DNA of 64,000 nt from Flavobacteriaceae bacterium (GTDB lineage: Bacteria; Bacteroidota; Bacteroidia; Flavobacteriales; Flavobacteriaceae). Below, piece by piece: positions 16,848 through 26,196 of the stretch. Below the pieces are notes generated by a model. That model ran no database searches, was not told where the DNA came from, and was given only the letters and a program-made list of their open reading frames with translations. The DNA lies in NCBI GenBank assembly GCA_002746415.1, contig NVXD01000004.1, positions 124,001 to 188,000 of the forward strand. Reading direction: 5' to 3'. How positions within the stretch are numbered: the first letter of the stretch is position 1; each line of letters begins with the position of its first letter. The position numbers were made by a program, and so were the translations under genes.

Positions 16848-17837
16848 TTATTGAAAATCTTCTGGAGAAATTTTTTTCCAATGTTTTAGAGCGTTTTTAA
16901 ATTCATATGAGAACTTAAAATTATTTAATATTAAATATTCCGGTTTAATGTTGGTTGGAAATCCTGCTTTTTTAACCCTAACCGGGTGAATATTTGATTT
17001 TTTACCAAGAATTTTTGAAAATCCCTGAATAAAAAAAGCAATAATTGCCAAAATACTTGTAGACAACTTCAAGGTCGGTTTTTTATAATTAAACTCTTCT
17101 TTCACAATTTGAGTCATTTCATTTAAAGGAACCAGAGGGTTTTCGGCATAATTATAAACAATTAATGAATCCTTTTTATCCATGGTAAAAAGAATACTCT
17201 CCACCAAACCAAAGACATACCCATAAGCTTTAATTACTTTACCGCCATTTGGTAATACAAAAGTGCCCTTTTTTAAGGCTTTGATCATCCTATAGACATT
17301 TCCTGGATCCTTTGGCCCAAAAATAACGCTTGGTCGAACAATTATTAGTCGTCTCGAATCGTCTTCCGCAAGCCATTTTTGGTGAATTTTCTCTGCTAAT
17401 GCTTTAGAGATACCATATGCCGTTTCTGGATAAAGTGTCGAGTTTTCTGTTCTTTCATTTAAAGATTTTCCATATGGAGCAATACTGCTTGTAAAAAAAA
17501 CATTCTTTATCCCAGTCTGCCTTGCAAAATTATTTATGTTTTCTGCTCCAGGAACATTGGTGTCAAAATATTCTTTATACTCATGTCCCGGTTCTCGGTG
17601 GATTGCTGCAAAATTAAAAATCCAAGAAGTTGATTTATCATATCCTAAAAGTCTAATATCAATTTCGCTTCTTACATCCACATTAAAAAACTGAATGTTA
17701 TCCTCCTTTTCAAAACCTTCCAATTCAATAATGTCACATATGATGTACTGAGAGAAAATATTTTCTTTTAATAAAAAAGATAACAAATTTCTTCCAATAT
17801 ATCCGGCACCTCCAAAAATGATAGCAGTTTTCTTCAA
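16848..17837 (-). CDS. NAD-dependent epimerase/dehydratase (extended SDR)
   Basis: 329 residues with an N-terminal GGAGYIGRNL NAD motif and an active-site set TSSIAPYG with YGISKALAEK (Tyr-x-x-x-Lys). It modifies a nucleotide sugar, but the sequence does not let me name the substrate; the C-terminal third lacks the motifs of GalE or RmlB. The start is a TTG at 17837: the codon two before it is an in-frame TAA, and no ATG precedes the glycine motif. It lies 19 bases after the CgeB-like gene, in the same operon. Confidence 0.8.
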   Translation of the reverse strand: MKKTAIIFGGAGYIGRNLLSFLLKENIFSQYIICDIIELEGFEKEDNIQFFNVDVRSEIDIRLLGYDKSTSWIFNFAAIHREPGHEYKEYFDTNVPGAENINNFARQTGIKNVFFTSSIAPYGKSLNERTENSTLYPETAYGISKALAEKIHQKWLAEDDSRRLIIVRPSVIFGPKDPGNVYRMIKALKKGTFVLPNGGKVIKAYGYVFGLVESILFTMDKKDSLIVYNYAENPLVPLNEMTQIVKEEFNYKKPTLKLSTSILAIIAFFIQGFSKILGKKSNIHPVRVKKAGFPTNIKPEYLILNNFKFSYEFKNALKHWKKISPEDFQ

Positions 17838-17856
17838 TTTTTACTTTCTTTAAACA

Positions 17857-18846
17857 TTATTCAAATACCTCCCGTAACCAATTGCCAATACTATACTTAG
17901 CATAAATGTCCTCTTGTATATCCTCTTGGCCACCATTAACAAAATCCATAGATAGTCTTGGATTTTTTCTATCAATAACTAGAATATTCTTTTCATTATA
18001 AAAATCGTACTCCTTAATATCAGCATTGGTTGTTATCAATTTCTTCTTAGCTCCTAGAACCTCTATTGTTCGCATTGTTAATCCACATTGAACAGCCCTC
18101 TCAACATCTAGAACACAGTTAGATTCTTTGATGATTTCAATTATTTGGTTCTTTCCTAAAGGAATAAAACTGAAATCCTTTTGTTTAGCTTTTCTAAAAC
18201 TTTTTGTTAAAATTTTTCTGACTAGAAAAATTTTAACGTCCTGAAGATAAATGAAAAAATAGCTTTTTAAATTCTTTGCATCACAAAACTCTTTTACTTT
18301 CATAACCATACTATAACGATCTGTATGTCCTGTCCCTATAAAAGTTATGTCATGAATAATTTCCTTTGGGTTATTGCTAATATCTGCATATTCATCAAGA
18401 TAGAAAAGGGGGCGAAAAGTCATAAAAGAGTTTCTAATTACATCTTTTCGGTCAAAAGAAAGAACCTTGTCAAAGGAGGGAAATAATTGTGTGACTGATT
18501 CGCAGTTTTTAATTGAATCCCATAAATACAAAATGAATTTTGCACTTGTCTGATTTCGCTTCAATTCGTTGAGCATCTCCAGTGTTACTACCTCAGCTTT
18601 TAAAAAAAAGACGAAATCATAGTCCTTATTGGCGGTAGTTTGTATTATTTCAGCATAATACTTCTCAATACGCTTTTTTATGATTCTTTTGTCCAATCGA
18701 ATCAAAGCTTTATACCAAAAAGTGTTTTTAGGTCTTTCGTCAAAAAAATCTACATCTGCCCCTAATGCAACAAGTTTGTTTTTTATCTCTATTTGATACC
18801 CAAAAAAGCTTGCAGAAAAAAATAAAATTTTTTTATCCTTAAACAT
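17857..18846 (-). CDS. probable CgeB-like glycosyltransferase
   Basis: 329 residues without membrane segments. The layout (KILFFSASFFGYQ at the start; a middle stretch FVFFLKAEVVTLEMLNEL, YLWDSIKNCESVTQLFPSFDKVLSFDR; a late VLDVERAVQCGLTMRTIEVLGAKKKLITTN) is that of the CgeB/DUF3880-type GT-B glycosyltransferases found in capsule loci. The late segment corresponds to the nucleotide-sugar binding half. Donor and acceptor are unknown. It is one of only two evident glycosyltransferases in the locus besides the initiating enzyme. Assignment to the broad family is moderately secure, function less so. Confidence 0.6.
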   Translation of the reverse strand: MFKDKKILFFSASFFGYQIEIKNKLVALGADVDFFDERPKNTFWYKALIRLDKRIIKKRIEKYYAEIIQTTANKDYDFVFFLKAEVVTLEMLNELKRNQTSAKFILYLWDSIKNCESVTQLFPSFDKVLSFDRKDVIRNSFMTFRPLFYLDEYADISNNPKEIIHDITFIGTGHTDRYSMVMKVKEFCDAKNLKSYFFIYLQDVKIFLVRKILTKSFRKAKQKDFSFIPLGKNQIIEIIKESNCVLDVERAVQCGLTMRTIEVLGAKKKLITTNADIKEYDFYNEKNILVIDRKNPRLSMDFVNGGQEDIQEDIYAKYSIGNWLREVFE

Positions 18847-18857
18847 ATCCTACAATC

Positions 18858-19997
18858 TTATTTTAACAACCCCTTTGTCTTCATCTCTTCTAAAGACTTA
18901 TTATACGAATCATTCTTTATTTCTTGGGAGGAAACCCAATCACTAAAAAATTTTATGCCTTCTTGAAATGTGACTTTAGGGTTAAAGTTTAAATCTCTTT
19001 TTATTTTCGAAATATCGGCATAATTGTCTCGTATATCACCCAATCTAAAATTCCCAGAAATAGTATATTTTACGTTGCTATCATATTCATCTAACAAGCT
19101 TTTGGTGACTTCTAAAACACTTGTTTGTTTTCCTGAGCCTACATTATAAATATTGTAATTGGCCTCTTCTTTTTCAATACCTAGAATAGTAGCATCCACT
19201 ACATCTTGTATGTATACAAAATCTCTACTTTCTTCTCCGTCTTCAAAAATATTTATATCATTTCCGTTTTTTATTCGGGTTGAAAAAATTGATAAAATTC
19301 CGGTATAGGGATTTGACAAGGACTGCCCTGGTCCGTATACATTTTGGTAACGAAAGGCTACTACGGGAATATTTAATGATTTTCCCGCTATCATGCACAT
19401 TTCTTCCTGGGCTTGCTTGGTTAAACCATAAATGGAGGATGGATGAATCTTACTGCCTTCATCAGTTGACATTAGTGCAGCAACCTCATTGCATTCAGGA
19501 CATTTTACACTAAAATCTCCATTTAACATGTCTTTTTCATTTCTTTCTTTTGGGTACACGATGCCATGTTCGTTACAATTATATTTCCCTTCGCCATATA
19601 TTGATCGTGAGGATGCAATAATTATTTTTTCTACTTTATGATTTTTATCATTGGCCAATATATCCAACAAAATTGATGTCCCTTTAATATTTACATCTGT
19701 ATACTTTTCAATTTCATACATGGATTGGCCAGTCCCTGTTTCTGCAGCGAAATGAACCACTACTTGCTGCCCTTTCAATGCGTTTAACCAATCTTCCCGG
19801 TTTCTAACATCCCCTTTAATAAAAGTAACCTTTCCTTCTATAGAATTATATAACTCGGAAGTAAAGGGGTCATCCCCATGAATTTGTTCAGACAAGTTGT
19901 CCAACACAGTGATTTTGTGTTCTTTTTGTAATAATGTTAAAGCCAAATTAGACCCTATAAATCCAGCACCACCAGTTATCAATATATTTTTTCCCAT
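18858..19997 (-). CDS. dTDP-L-rhamnose 4-epimerase-like SDR (WbiB type)
   Basis: 379 residues from the ATG at 19997 (a TTG five codons earlier is not needed). GGAGFIGSN is the NAD motif; ASSRSIYGEG and YGLTKQAQEE give the Ser-Tyr-Lys set. Between them is an insertion with cysteines (YNCNEHG, VKCPECNEV), and RYQNVYGPGQSLSNPYTG follows. This insertion and the downstream block resemble WbiB-type dTDP-L-rhamnose 4-epimerases, which make dTDP-6-deoxy-L-talose. The Rml enzymes encoded in the same locus would supply the substrate. Assignment rests on motif memory, so another 4-epimerase specificity is possible. Confidence 0.65.
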   Translation of the reverse strand: MGKNILITGGAGFIGSNLALTLLQKEHKITVLDNLSEQIHGDDPFTSELYNSIEGKVTFIKGDVRNREDWLNALKGQQVVVHFAAETGTGQSMYEIEKYTDVNIKGTSILLDILANDKNHKVEKIIIASSRSIYGEGKYNCNEHGIVYPKERNEKDMLNGDFSVKCPECNEVAALMSTDEGSKIHPSSIYGLTKQAQEEMCMIAGKSLNIPVVAFRYQNVYGPGQSLSNPYTGILSIFSTRIKNGNDINIFEDGEESRDFVYIQDVVDATILGIEKEEANYNIYNVGSGKQTSVLEVTKSLLDEYDSNVKYTISGNFRLGDIRDNYADISKIKRDLNFNPKVTFQEGIKFFSDWVSSQEIKNDSYNKSLEEMKTKGLLK

Positions 19998-20187
19998 ATT
20001 ATATTTTTCCAAAAACCATTATAGCATTCAAAAATAGTATTCTAAATGAAATTTTCAAGGAAAATAACTCCAATTAATTAAATAGTGTTTAATTCTTCTA
20101 ATTAGTTTACTCAAAGTGATATCCCCTTTCGCAGCATTATTTTAGTATTGAATTAATGAAAAAACAAAATATAGTAGTGCGATTTCC

Positions 20188-22113
20188 TTATTGTCCGGGT
20201 TCTAAATTGGAATCTGTAGTTATAAAAATACGATCCCAGCTTACTCCTTCTTCTGTCGCATAAATTCTAAGGGGGTATACTCCTTCTGGGATATTATTGA
20301 ATGCAATTTTTACCCAACTACTACCATCAAAGCTATTTGTAATTGTGCCATCAATTGGAATTTCAGTGTTTAAATCATTAAAGGCGACTTTAATCCCATT
20401 AGAATTACTGTCTATTCCAGAAGCATTGATCCATACATAATAGGTGCCACTTGCAAATGTCACCAAACGATACTCACTGTAGGCCCAAGTTCCTTGTCCA
20501 GGTTCGGCATTTACTATTTTCCCTTCACTTGCTCCATTATTGTTAATTACTCTTGCAGAACCTACTAAATAACGATAGTTTTCTGCTTCTATGTATGTAT
20601 CAGTATCTAAATTGATTATAACATCATTAAAATCTTTTACGTAATAAACATTGAGGACATCACTACGAGACTTCTCTCCATCACTTGCCACTAGCTTTAG
20701 GTCATAAGACCCTTGCTTGTTAAAAGTGGCACTGGTCTCCTTGTTGTTCATATTATCAAAACCTACAGTTTCCCCTAATGGCCCATCTACAAATGACCAT
20801 AAAAAAGTTAAGCTTCCTGAACTGGGTAAACCATCATCTGTAACTTCTCCTAAAAGTGTTGTTTGAGATGAAGTAATAACTTGATTTGATCCTGCAGAAA
20901 CTGTTGGGGCAATATTATTTATTGAAGCTCCATCATACTCAATAGCTCCCATATCTGGTTTGTTGCCAAAAATATCCACATCTGCTACGGTTTGACTTAA
21001 ATCATTATTGACATAGGTAATTGTACCCGCCTCAATACACAAACTGTTAAGGTCTAAGGAAAAATCAGGGTTAAACAAAGGGTCTTCAAATATATTGCTG
21101 TCTCCTAATATGGCATTAGAAAAATCAACCGTGTTATTGAAAAAACAATTAAAATCCGCCTTAGAGTTGTTGTCAAGCTTCTTTATGCCCGTATTTTCAC
21201 TTTTAGAAATAATGTTGTTAAACACCAGCATATTATTTGCCCCCGTAATACCATGATTGTTATTGTTAAACACATTGTTGTACACAAATGCTTTTTCTTC
21301 CATATAAGAGCCATTATAATCTTCTACGGTGTTCCCATTTATGGTACATCCTAAACCCACCATTGCAGAATTGATAATGGTATTATGGTGTATTTGAAAT
21401 TCTCTTCCCGAGTTTCCATCATAATCAATTAGCTGAATACCATCTTCTCCTGCTCCAGAAATATAATTATATCTAATTATGTGTACTCTTTCTGCTTTAT
21501 TGTCATTATGAAGTCTTATTTCCAATCCATCATCCTTAGGGTTGATGATCTCATTGTACTCAACAATCCAATCCAAACTGTTGTCCGCATCAATGGCCTC
21601 ATCACCACAATTTTCAAAATAATTGTACGCCACATAGCCCCCGGCTCCCTCAAAGCTCAAAGCGTCACTCCCACTATCAAAAAATTTACAATGTGTAATA
21701 GTCATATAATCACATTCAATGATTACTTGTTTTCTTGCGTTTTTAAATGTTATTCCGGTACATACAGATTCTTCAGAACCATCTTCAAATAAAATAAGTG
21801 GTTCTAAGTTTTGATTACTGGTAATTACAACTTGATCAACATCTGAATCGTTTTCCGTGTTAATATAATTAGAAGCAAGCGTTACTTTTTTATTGATTTT
21901 AAGCGGTTCTGTAATGGAATAAGTGCCTGGTGAAAGCAATATCACTTCGCCTTCCTTTGCAGCGTTTATGGCTTCTTGTATGGTGGCATAATCTTCAGGA
22001 ACTTTAATCTCTGTAGTCAATTGGTTTGGAACAATTAGTCTTGGTTCGTCTTTTCCACAGGAAATTGCCAGTGACAATAAAAATACCAGTACATATTTTA
22101 AAGGTGCGTTCAT
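20188..22113 (-). CDS. secreted parallel beta-helix lipoprotein with PKD-like and CBM-like regions
   Basis: 641 residues. The signal peptide ends in a lipobox (LAISC), so the protein is probably anchored at the outer membrane or cell surface. After PEDYATIQEAINAAKEGEVI come about 300 residues of right-handed parallel beta-helix repeats with asparagine ladders (HNTIINS, YNNVFNNNNHG), as in polysaccharide lyases and surface depolymerases. A PKD-like domain (about 400-490) and a CBM6-like module (about 505-635, with YIEAENY) follow. No T9SS C-terminal sorting domain is evident. In this locus it may cleave, edit or hold the glycan; catalytic residues could not be identified. 175 bases separate it from the next gene. 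Confidence 0.75.
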   Translation of the reverse strand: MNAPLKYVLVFLLSLAISCGKDEPRLIVPNQLTTEIKVPEDYATIQEAINAAKEGEVILLSPGTYSITEPLKINKKVTLASNYINTENDSDVDQVVITSNQNLEPLILFEDGSEESVCTGITFKNARKQVIIECDYMTITHCKFFDSGSDALSFEGAGGYVAYNYFENCGDEAIDADNSLDWIVEYNEIINPKDDGLEIRLHNDNKAERVHIIRYNYISGAGEDGIQLIDYDGNSGREFQIHHNTIINSAMVGLGCTINGNTVEDYNGSYMEEKAFVYNNVFNNNNHGITGANNMLVFNNIISKSENTGIKKLDNNSKADFNCFFNNTVDFSNAILGDSNIFEDPLFNPDFSLDLNSLCIEAGTITYVNNDLSQTVADVDIFGNKPDMGAIEYDGASINNIAPTVSAGSNQVITSSQTTLLGEVTDDGLPSSGSLTFLWSFVDGPLGETVGFDNMNNKETSATFNKQGSYDLKLVASDGEKSRSDVLNVYYVKDFNDVIINLDTDTYIEAENYRYLVGSARVINNNGASEGKIVNAEPGQGTWAYSEYRLVTFASGTYYVWINASGIDSNSNGIKVAFNDLNTEIPIDGTITNSFDGSSWVKIAFNNIPEGVYPLRIYATEEGVSWDRIFITTDSNLEPGQ

Positions 22114-22316
22114 ATATTTCTATCTTATTAACTTGATGGTGACATAAATAATATTTCCAATGTAGCAGTTTATTTACAGTATCTCAGAAACAGTTGATTA
22201 AGAAAACTAAGTTGTTGTTTAGAGGTAACAAAAGTGGGTAATAATAAATTCATCACAAGTGCTTTCCATAAAACGAGAATAATTATTTGAAATTGTGTAA
22301 TTCAAGTAGGTAAAAC

Positions 22317-23039
22317 TTAAGAATAAAAGGTCATTTTTACGATTCGTTTAAGGATTGCAACCAACATTCTAATTCTAATTTTAATGATTTTTATAATGGA
22401 ATTGGTCGTCTTTTCCCCTGTATTGGATACATTTAATCCATGTCTTCTATAATATATAAGTGGTTTCTTATAATAAAATGTTTTTCCATAGAAGGAAGTA
22501 ATAAAAAACAGCCACATATCATGCATTTCAATATGCTTGGGAAAAGGAATAGCATATTTCAACACCTTGGATTTAAATGCCATGGTAGCACCAACACAAT
22601 TGTTCTTAATAAAATTACGTACAAACCCATTACAATTTTTATTAAGGTCATACATATTATAGTTTTCTGCTACCTCATTAGAGAAAACACTTAGGTTAGA
22701 AAAAACCAAGTCATTCTTTTCTAATACTTTTAGGGACTCAACAACCTTGTTTTTAAACCATATATCATCTTGATCCGAAAGAAATATAATTTCTCCTGTT
22801 GCCTTTTGTAACGCATTTTCAAAATTTAAAATAACATTCTGAAAAGAACTATGGTGTAATTTTATTCTAGGGTCGTCAAAGGATTTCAGAATTTCTATTG
22901 TTCTATCTGTGGAGCCATCATCAGAAATAATTACCTCATCATTTTCATTTAACTGTTTTAAAATAGATTTTAATTGTTCCTCTATATACAATTCTCCATT
23001 GTATGTTGCTATACAAACTGAAATGCTCTTTTTTTCCAT
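22317..23039 (-). CDS. glycosyltransferase family 2
   Basis: A 240-residue GT-A fold enzyme: SVCIATYNGELYIEEQLKSI at the N-terminus, DEVIISDDGSTDRT with the first acidic motif, FLSDQDDIW as the DxD-type metal-binding motif and MHDMWLFF with RRHGLNVS later. It is of the RfbF/rhamnosyltransferase-like GT2 type. It should add a sugar, plausibly rhamnose or 6-deoxytalose, to the growing lipid-linked repeat. It is short but complete for this subfamily. It lies 12 bases after the AlgJ-like gene. Confidence 0.85.
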   Translation of the reverse strand: MEKKSISVCIATYNGELYIEEQLKSILKQLNENDEVIISDDGSTDRTIEILKSFDDPRIKLHHSSFQNVILNFENALQKATGEIIFLSDQDDIWFKNKVVESLKVLEKNDLVFSNLSVFSNEVAENYNMYDLNKNCNGFVRNFIKNNCVGATMAFKSKVLKYAIPFPKHIEMHDMWLFFITSFYGKTFYYKKPLIYYRRHGLNVSNTGEKTTNSIIKIIKIRIRMLVAILKRIVKMTFYS

Positions 23040-23051
23040 TAATATTTCTAG

Positions 23052-24713
23052 TTATTCAAAAATTCTAATAACATTATTAGATGAACTCTTAATTGTGATA
23101 TTGTTAGTGGTTTTATAAATAGTACTGCCATCATAAAAATCTATAAAATGTGTTGCCCCATTTTTCTTAATAATTTGATATAAACTATTGGTGTTTAATT
23201 CTATATTATCATTCATAACATTTCCCTCTACCATATCTTTTAAGCCAATTTTATTAGTATCTGATATAATTTCAAAATAAAGCATTTTCCCCTCTTCAAT
23301 AGATAGTGAATACTCTTCTAAATAAAGATTCTTATCCCATAAGTGCTCATAAAGGCCAACATCCTTAATAGTAAATTCTATGCCTAGCAATTCTTTATTC
23401 TCAGGAAACGAAATGCCTAAATAGGAATTGTTGTCCTTATAAAAAACTTCGCTCACTTTTTTCCACAATTTATACTTATTATCTCCTAAACTGATAATCG
23501 TATCAAAATTTTCTAATTTTCCAATTCCTCTAAACCTAATATTCTTTATTACTTGTTCATTGCCTTCAAGATATAAATAGAAATTATGCCCTATATAATT
23601 TTTATTCTCAAATCGCATTCTAAAATAGTTTTGCCTTAATTCCCCTTTTTGTCCAATTAGTATTCCATTGGTATCTCTTTTAATAATTTTATAGTTGAGC
23701 ATCTTGTTAAACATGTCTAAACTGGCTTTGTTTAGAGTGGTTTTCTTGGCGATATAGACAACCTTACTTTCTTTTTTTCTTACTGCCAACAACTGCTTGT
23801 TTGTGATGTCATTTATCAAAGAAGTTGTTCTAATCTTTCTTCCCACAACGTTAGGATGATAATGAGAATTAAAAAAATACTTTTTATCATAAGTATATTT
23901 TTTGTCCATACTCAACATTGGAATTTCTGTGGCCTCTGATAAAAATTTCCAAAAGGGTAAAATCTCTTTATTTCTATAATAGCCATCAATAATAACAGGA
24001 GGTGTCAGATAAAATTGAATCCCTTTTTTATCAAAATAACTTTTATATTCTCTTAAGCCATTTATCACGACCGATTTTTTTCGCAATTTCGGTAAGTCAT
24101 GTTCCTTTACCTCTTTTTCATACTTACCAATAATAAATTCTGATTTTAAATTATCTCCATTAAAGGCATCAAGACTATATACAGATTTAGTTCCCTTTTT
24201 CCCTTCTATGGGGTATTCTGAAACATAATATTTAATCGTTTTAAATACTCCATTAACTGTAGATTCAAATAATTTTCGATTCCTGAGTAAAACACGAAGC
24301 TGGGACAATTCATATGTTACTATTTTTGGAAGTTCTATTCCAGTCATTTTATTCCAATATTGATTTTTAAACCCACTATACTCTTTTGCAAGTATTAAAA
24401 CATCTCCTTTATTTAAATCTAATTTTACCTGTTCAAAAATATATTTTAGGGGCAATCCACCATGTAAAGACATATTAACAACTGGAATGCCTAATTCTTT
24501 TTCCATTAAATTAGTGTCTATTCCAAAACTAGCATTGCTACCTCCAATAATAACAAGTTTTGGTCCTTTAATACTTTTAAGTTTTTCTAATTTAGGGACA
24601 ATTGCTGCTACATATTCATTCTTATAATCAGGATTTAGGTATAATGCTGAATACGATAAAAGAAGGATAATACTTCCCAAGATTAGAATTCGAAAAATCA
24701 ATTTCACTATCAT
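23052..24713 (-). CDS. AlgJ/SGNH-like partner of the MBOAT acyltransferase
   Basis: 553 residues: one N-terminal membrane anchor (about 7-26) and a large extracytoplasmic part. VIIGGSNASFGID carries the candidate nucleophile Ser of an SGNH-type fold, and FNSHYHPNVVG, about residue 275, carries the Asn/His block. The C-terminal half (from about 310) is beta-rich and unassigned. In the AlgI-AlgJ and similar systems an MBOAT protein passes acetyl groups across the membrane to such a protein, which transfers them to the polysaccharide. The MBOAT gene is directly upstream, 11 bases away. The C-terminal domain looks unusual for this role. Confidence 0.65.
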   Translation of the reverse strand: MIVKLIFRILILGSIILLLSYSALYLNPDYKNEYVAAIVPKLEKLKSIKGPKLVIIGGSNASFGIDTNLMEKELGIPVVNMSLHGGLPLKYIFEQVKLDLNKGDVLILAKEYSGFKNQYWNKMTGIELPKIVTYELSQLRVLLRNRKLFESTVNGVFKTIKYYVSEYPIEGKKGTKSVYSLDAFNGDNLKSEFIIGKYEKEVKEHDLPKLRKKSVVINGLREYKSYFDKKGIQFYLTPPVIIDGYYRNKEILPFWKFLSEATEIPMLSMDKKYTYDKKYFFNSHYHPNVVGRKIRTTSLINDITNKQLLAVRKKESKVVYIAKKTTLNKASLDMFNKMLNYKIIKRDTNGILIGQKGELRQNYFRMRFENKNYIGHNFYLYLEGNEQVIKNIRFRGIGKLENFDTIISLGDNKYKLWKKVSEVFYKDNNSYLGISFPENKELLGIEFTIKDVGLYEHLWDKNLYLEEYSLSIEEGKMLYFEIISDTNKIGLKDMVEGNVMNDNIELNTNSLYQIIKKNGATHFIDFYDGSTIYKTTNNITIKSSSNNVIRIFE

Positions 24714-24724
24714 ATTATCTTTAT

Positions 24725-26194
24725 TTAAAATTGAAAGTATATAAACGCCGCCTTATCACTATCACCGTAAACACCATAAAACAAAATATAGAGTATAGAC
24801 AAAATATAAAAAGACCATCTTATTATAAGAGGTTGCTTTCTTAATAGATCCATTAAATCATATTTTCTTTCCAACAAATTTGCTGCCAAAAGAACAGCAA
24901 TTGATATAAGGGCAATTTTGAATTCCCTACTTGACAACCCCAAATCATAAACCTTATTATTAAGAAGATTATCAAAGTCAAAAGCAAGCAGGTTTTTTAG
25001 AATATAAGCTGCATCACCTAATGTATTAGCTCTAAAAAATATCCATGCTATACTAACCAAAGTAAATGTTAATCCAACTTTATAAAGCTTATACCCGAAT
25101 GACTGTTTATTAATTTTTAAGAAATCATTTACTTTTTTCATTAATGGATAAGTTGCCAAGTCAATTATTTGATAGGCCCCATGTAAAAAACCCCAAATTA
25201 AAAAATTCCAGCTTGCCCCATGCCATATTCCACTAACGACAAATACAATCATGATGTTTCTATGTTTTTTCCAAATAGAAACACGACTCCCTCCTAAAGG
25301 AAAATACAAATAATCTCTAAACCAAGCTCCCAATGATATATGCCATCTTCTCCAAAATTCTGGAATGGACTTTGAGAAATAAGGCCTGTCAAAATTTTTC
25401 ATTAAATCAAATCCAAGGATTTTTGCTGCGCCAATCGCAATATCCGTATAGGCAGAAAAATCACATAAAATTTGAAACGCAAAAAAGACAGTTGCAACAA
25501 TTAATTCAACACCAGTATACTCTTTCGGGGCATTATACACCGTATTGACCAAGATGGCAAGCCTATCCGCTATAACCAATTTCTTGAAAAACCCCCACAT
25601 CATCAATATGAGACCCTCTTTTATTCTATTATAGTCAAATTTGTTTTCCCTATCAAATTGTGGCAATAAATTGGCAGATTTTTCAATAGGGCCGGCCACC
25701 AATTGAGGGAAAAAAGAAACAAATAATGCATACTTTCCAAAATTTTTAGTTGCCTTTATTTCTCCCCTATACACATCCATAGTATAGCTTAAAGCCTGAA
25801 AAGTGTAAAAAGAAATCCCTACTGGAAGCAGAATATTTAGACTAGACACCTCCCAATTCAAACCCATTTTATTCCATAAAATATTGAGGTTTTCATTTAG
25901 AAAATTAAAATATTTAAACCCAATCAAAATAGCAAGATTAGAAATAAAGCTTAATGCAACATATGTTTTCTTATGGTTGGACCCTTTATTTCTGGCCTTT
26001 TCAATGTATATACCACTGAGGTATGTAATAAGGGTTGATGTTAATATTAATAAAGCATATTTTGGGTTCCAGTTCATATAAAAATAATAGCTCGTAACCA
26101 AAAGCCAAAGCCACCTAATTTTCTTGGGGAAAATATAATACAGAAAGACTACTACTGGGAAAAAGTATAAAAAACTAAATGAGTTAAAAAGCAT
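24725..26194 (-). CDS. MBOAT family O-acyltransferase (AlgI-like)
   Basis: 489 residues with about eleven membrane helices. The membrane-bound O-acyltransferase signature is clear: LPVGISFYTFQALSYTMDVYRG, FPQLVAGPIEK, FWRRWHISLGAWFRDYLYFPLGG and FVVSGIWHGASWNFLIWG with the conserved catalytic His. It would take acyl groups, usually acetyl, from the cytoplasmic donor and pass them to the periplasmic side to O-acylate the glycan. It sits 2 bases after the ligase-like gene and 11 bases before the AlgJ-like partner. Confidence 0.92.
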   Translation of the reverse strand: MLFNSFSFLYFFPVVVFLYYIFPKKIRWLWLLVTSYYFYMNWNPKYALLILTSTLITYLSGIYIEKARNKGSNHKKTYVALSFISNLAILIGFKYFNFLNENLNILWNKMGLNWEVSSLNILLPVGISFYTFQALSYTMDVYRGEIKATKNFGKYALFVSFFPQLVAGPIEKSANLLPQFDRENKFDYNRIKEGLILMMWGFFKKLVIADRLAILVNTVYNAPKEYTGVELIVATVFFAFQILCDFSAYTDIAIGAAKILGFDLMKNFDRPYFSKSIPEFWRRWHISLGAWFRDYLYFPLGGSRVSIWKKHRNIMIVFVVSGIWHGASWNFLIWGFLHGAYQIIDLATYPLMKKVNDFLKINKQSFGYKLYKVGLTFTLVSIAWIFFRANTLGDAAYILKNLLAFDFDNLLNNKVYDLGLSSREFKIALISIAVLLAANLLERKYDLMDLLRKQPLIIRWSFYILSILYILFYGVYGDSDKAAFIYFQF

Positions 26195-26196
26195 AA

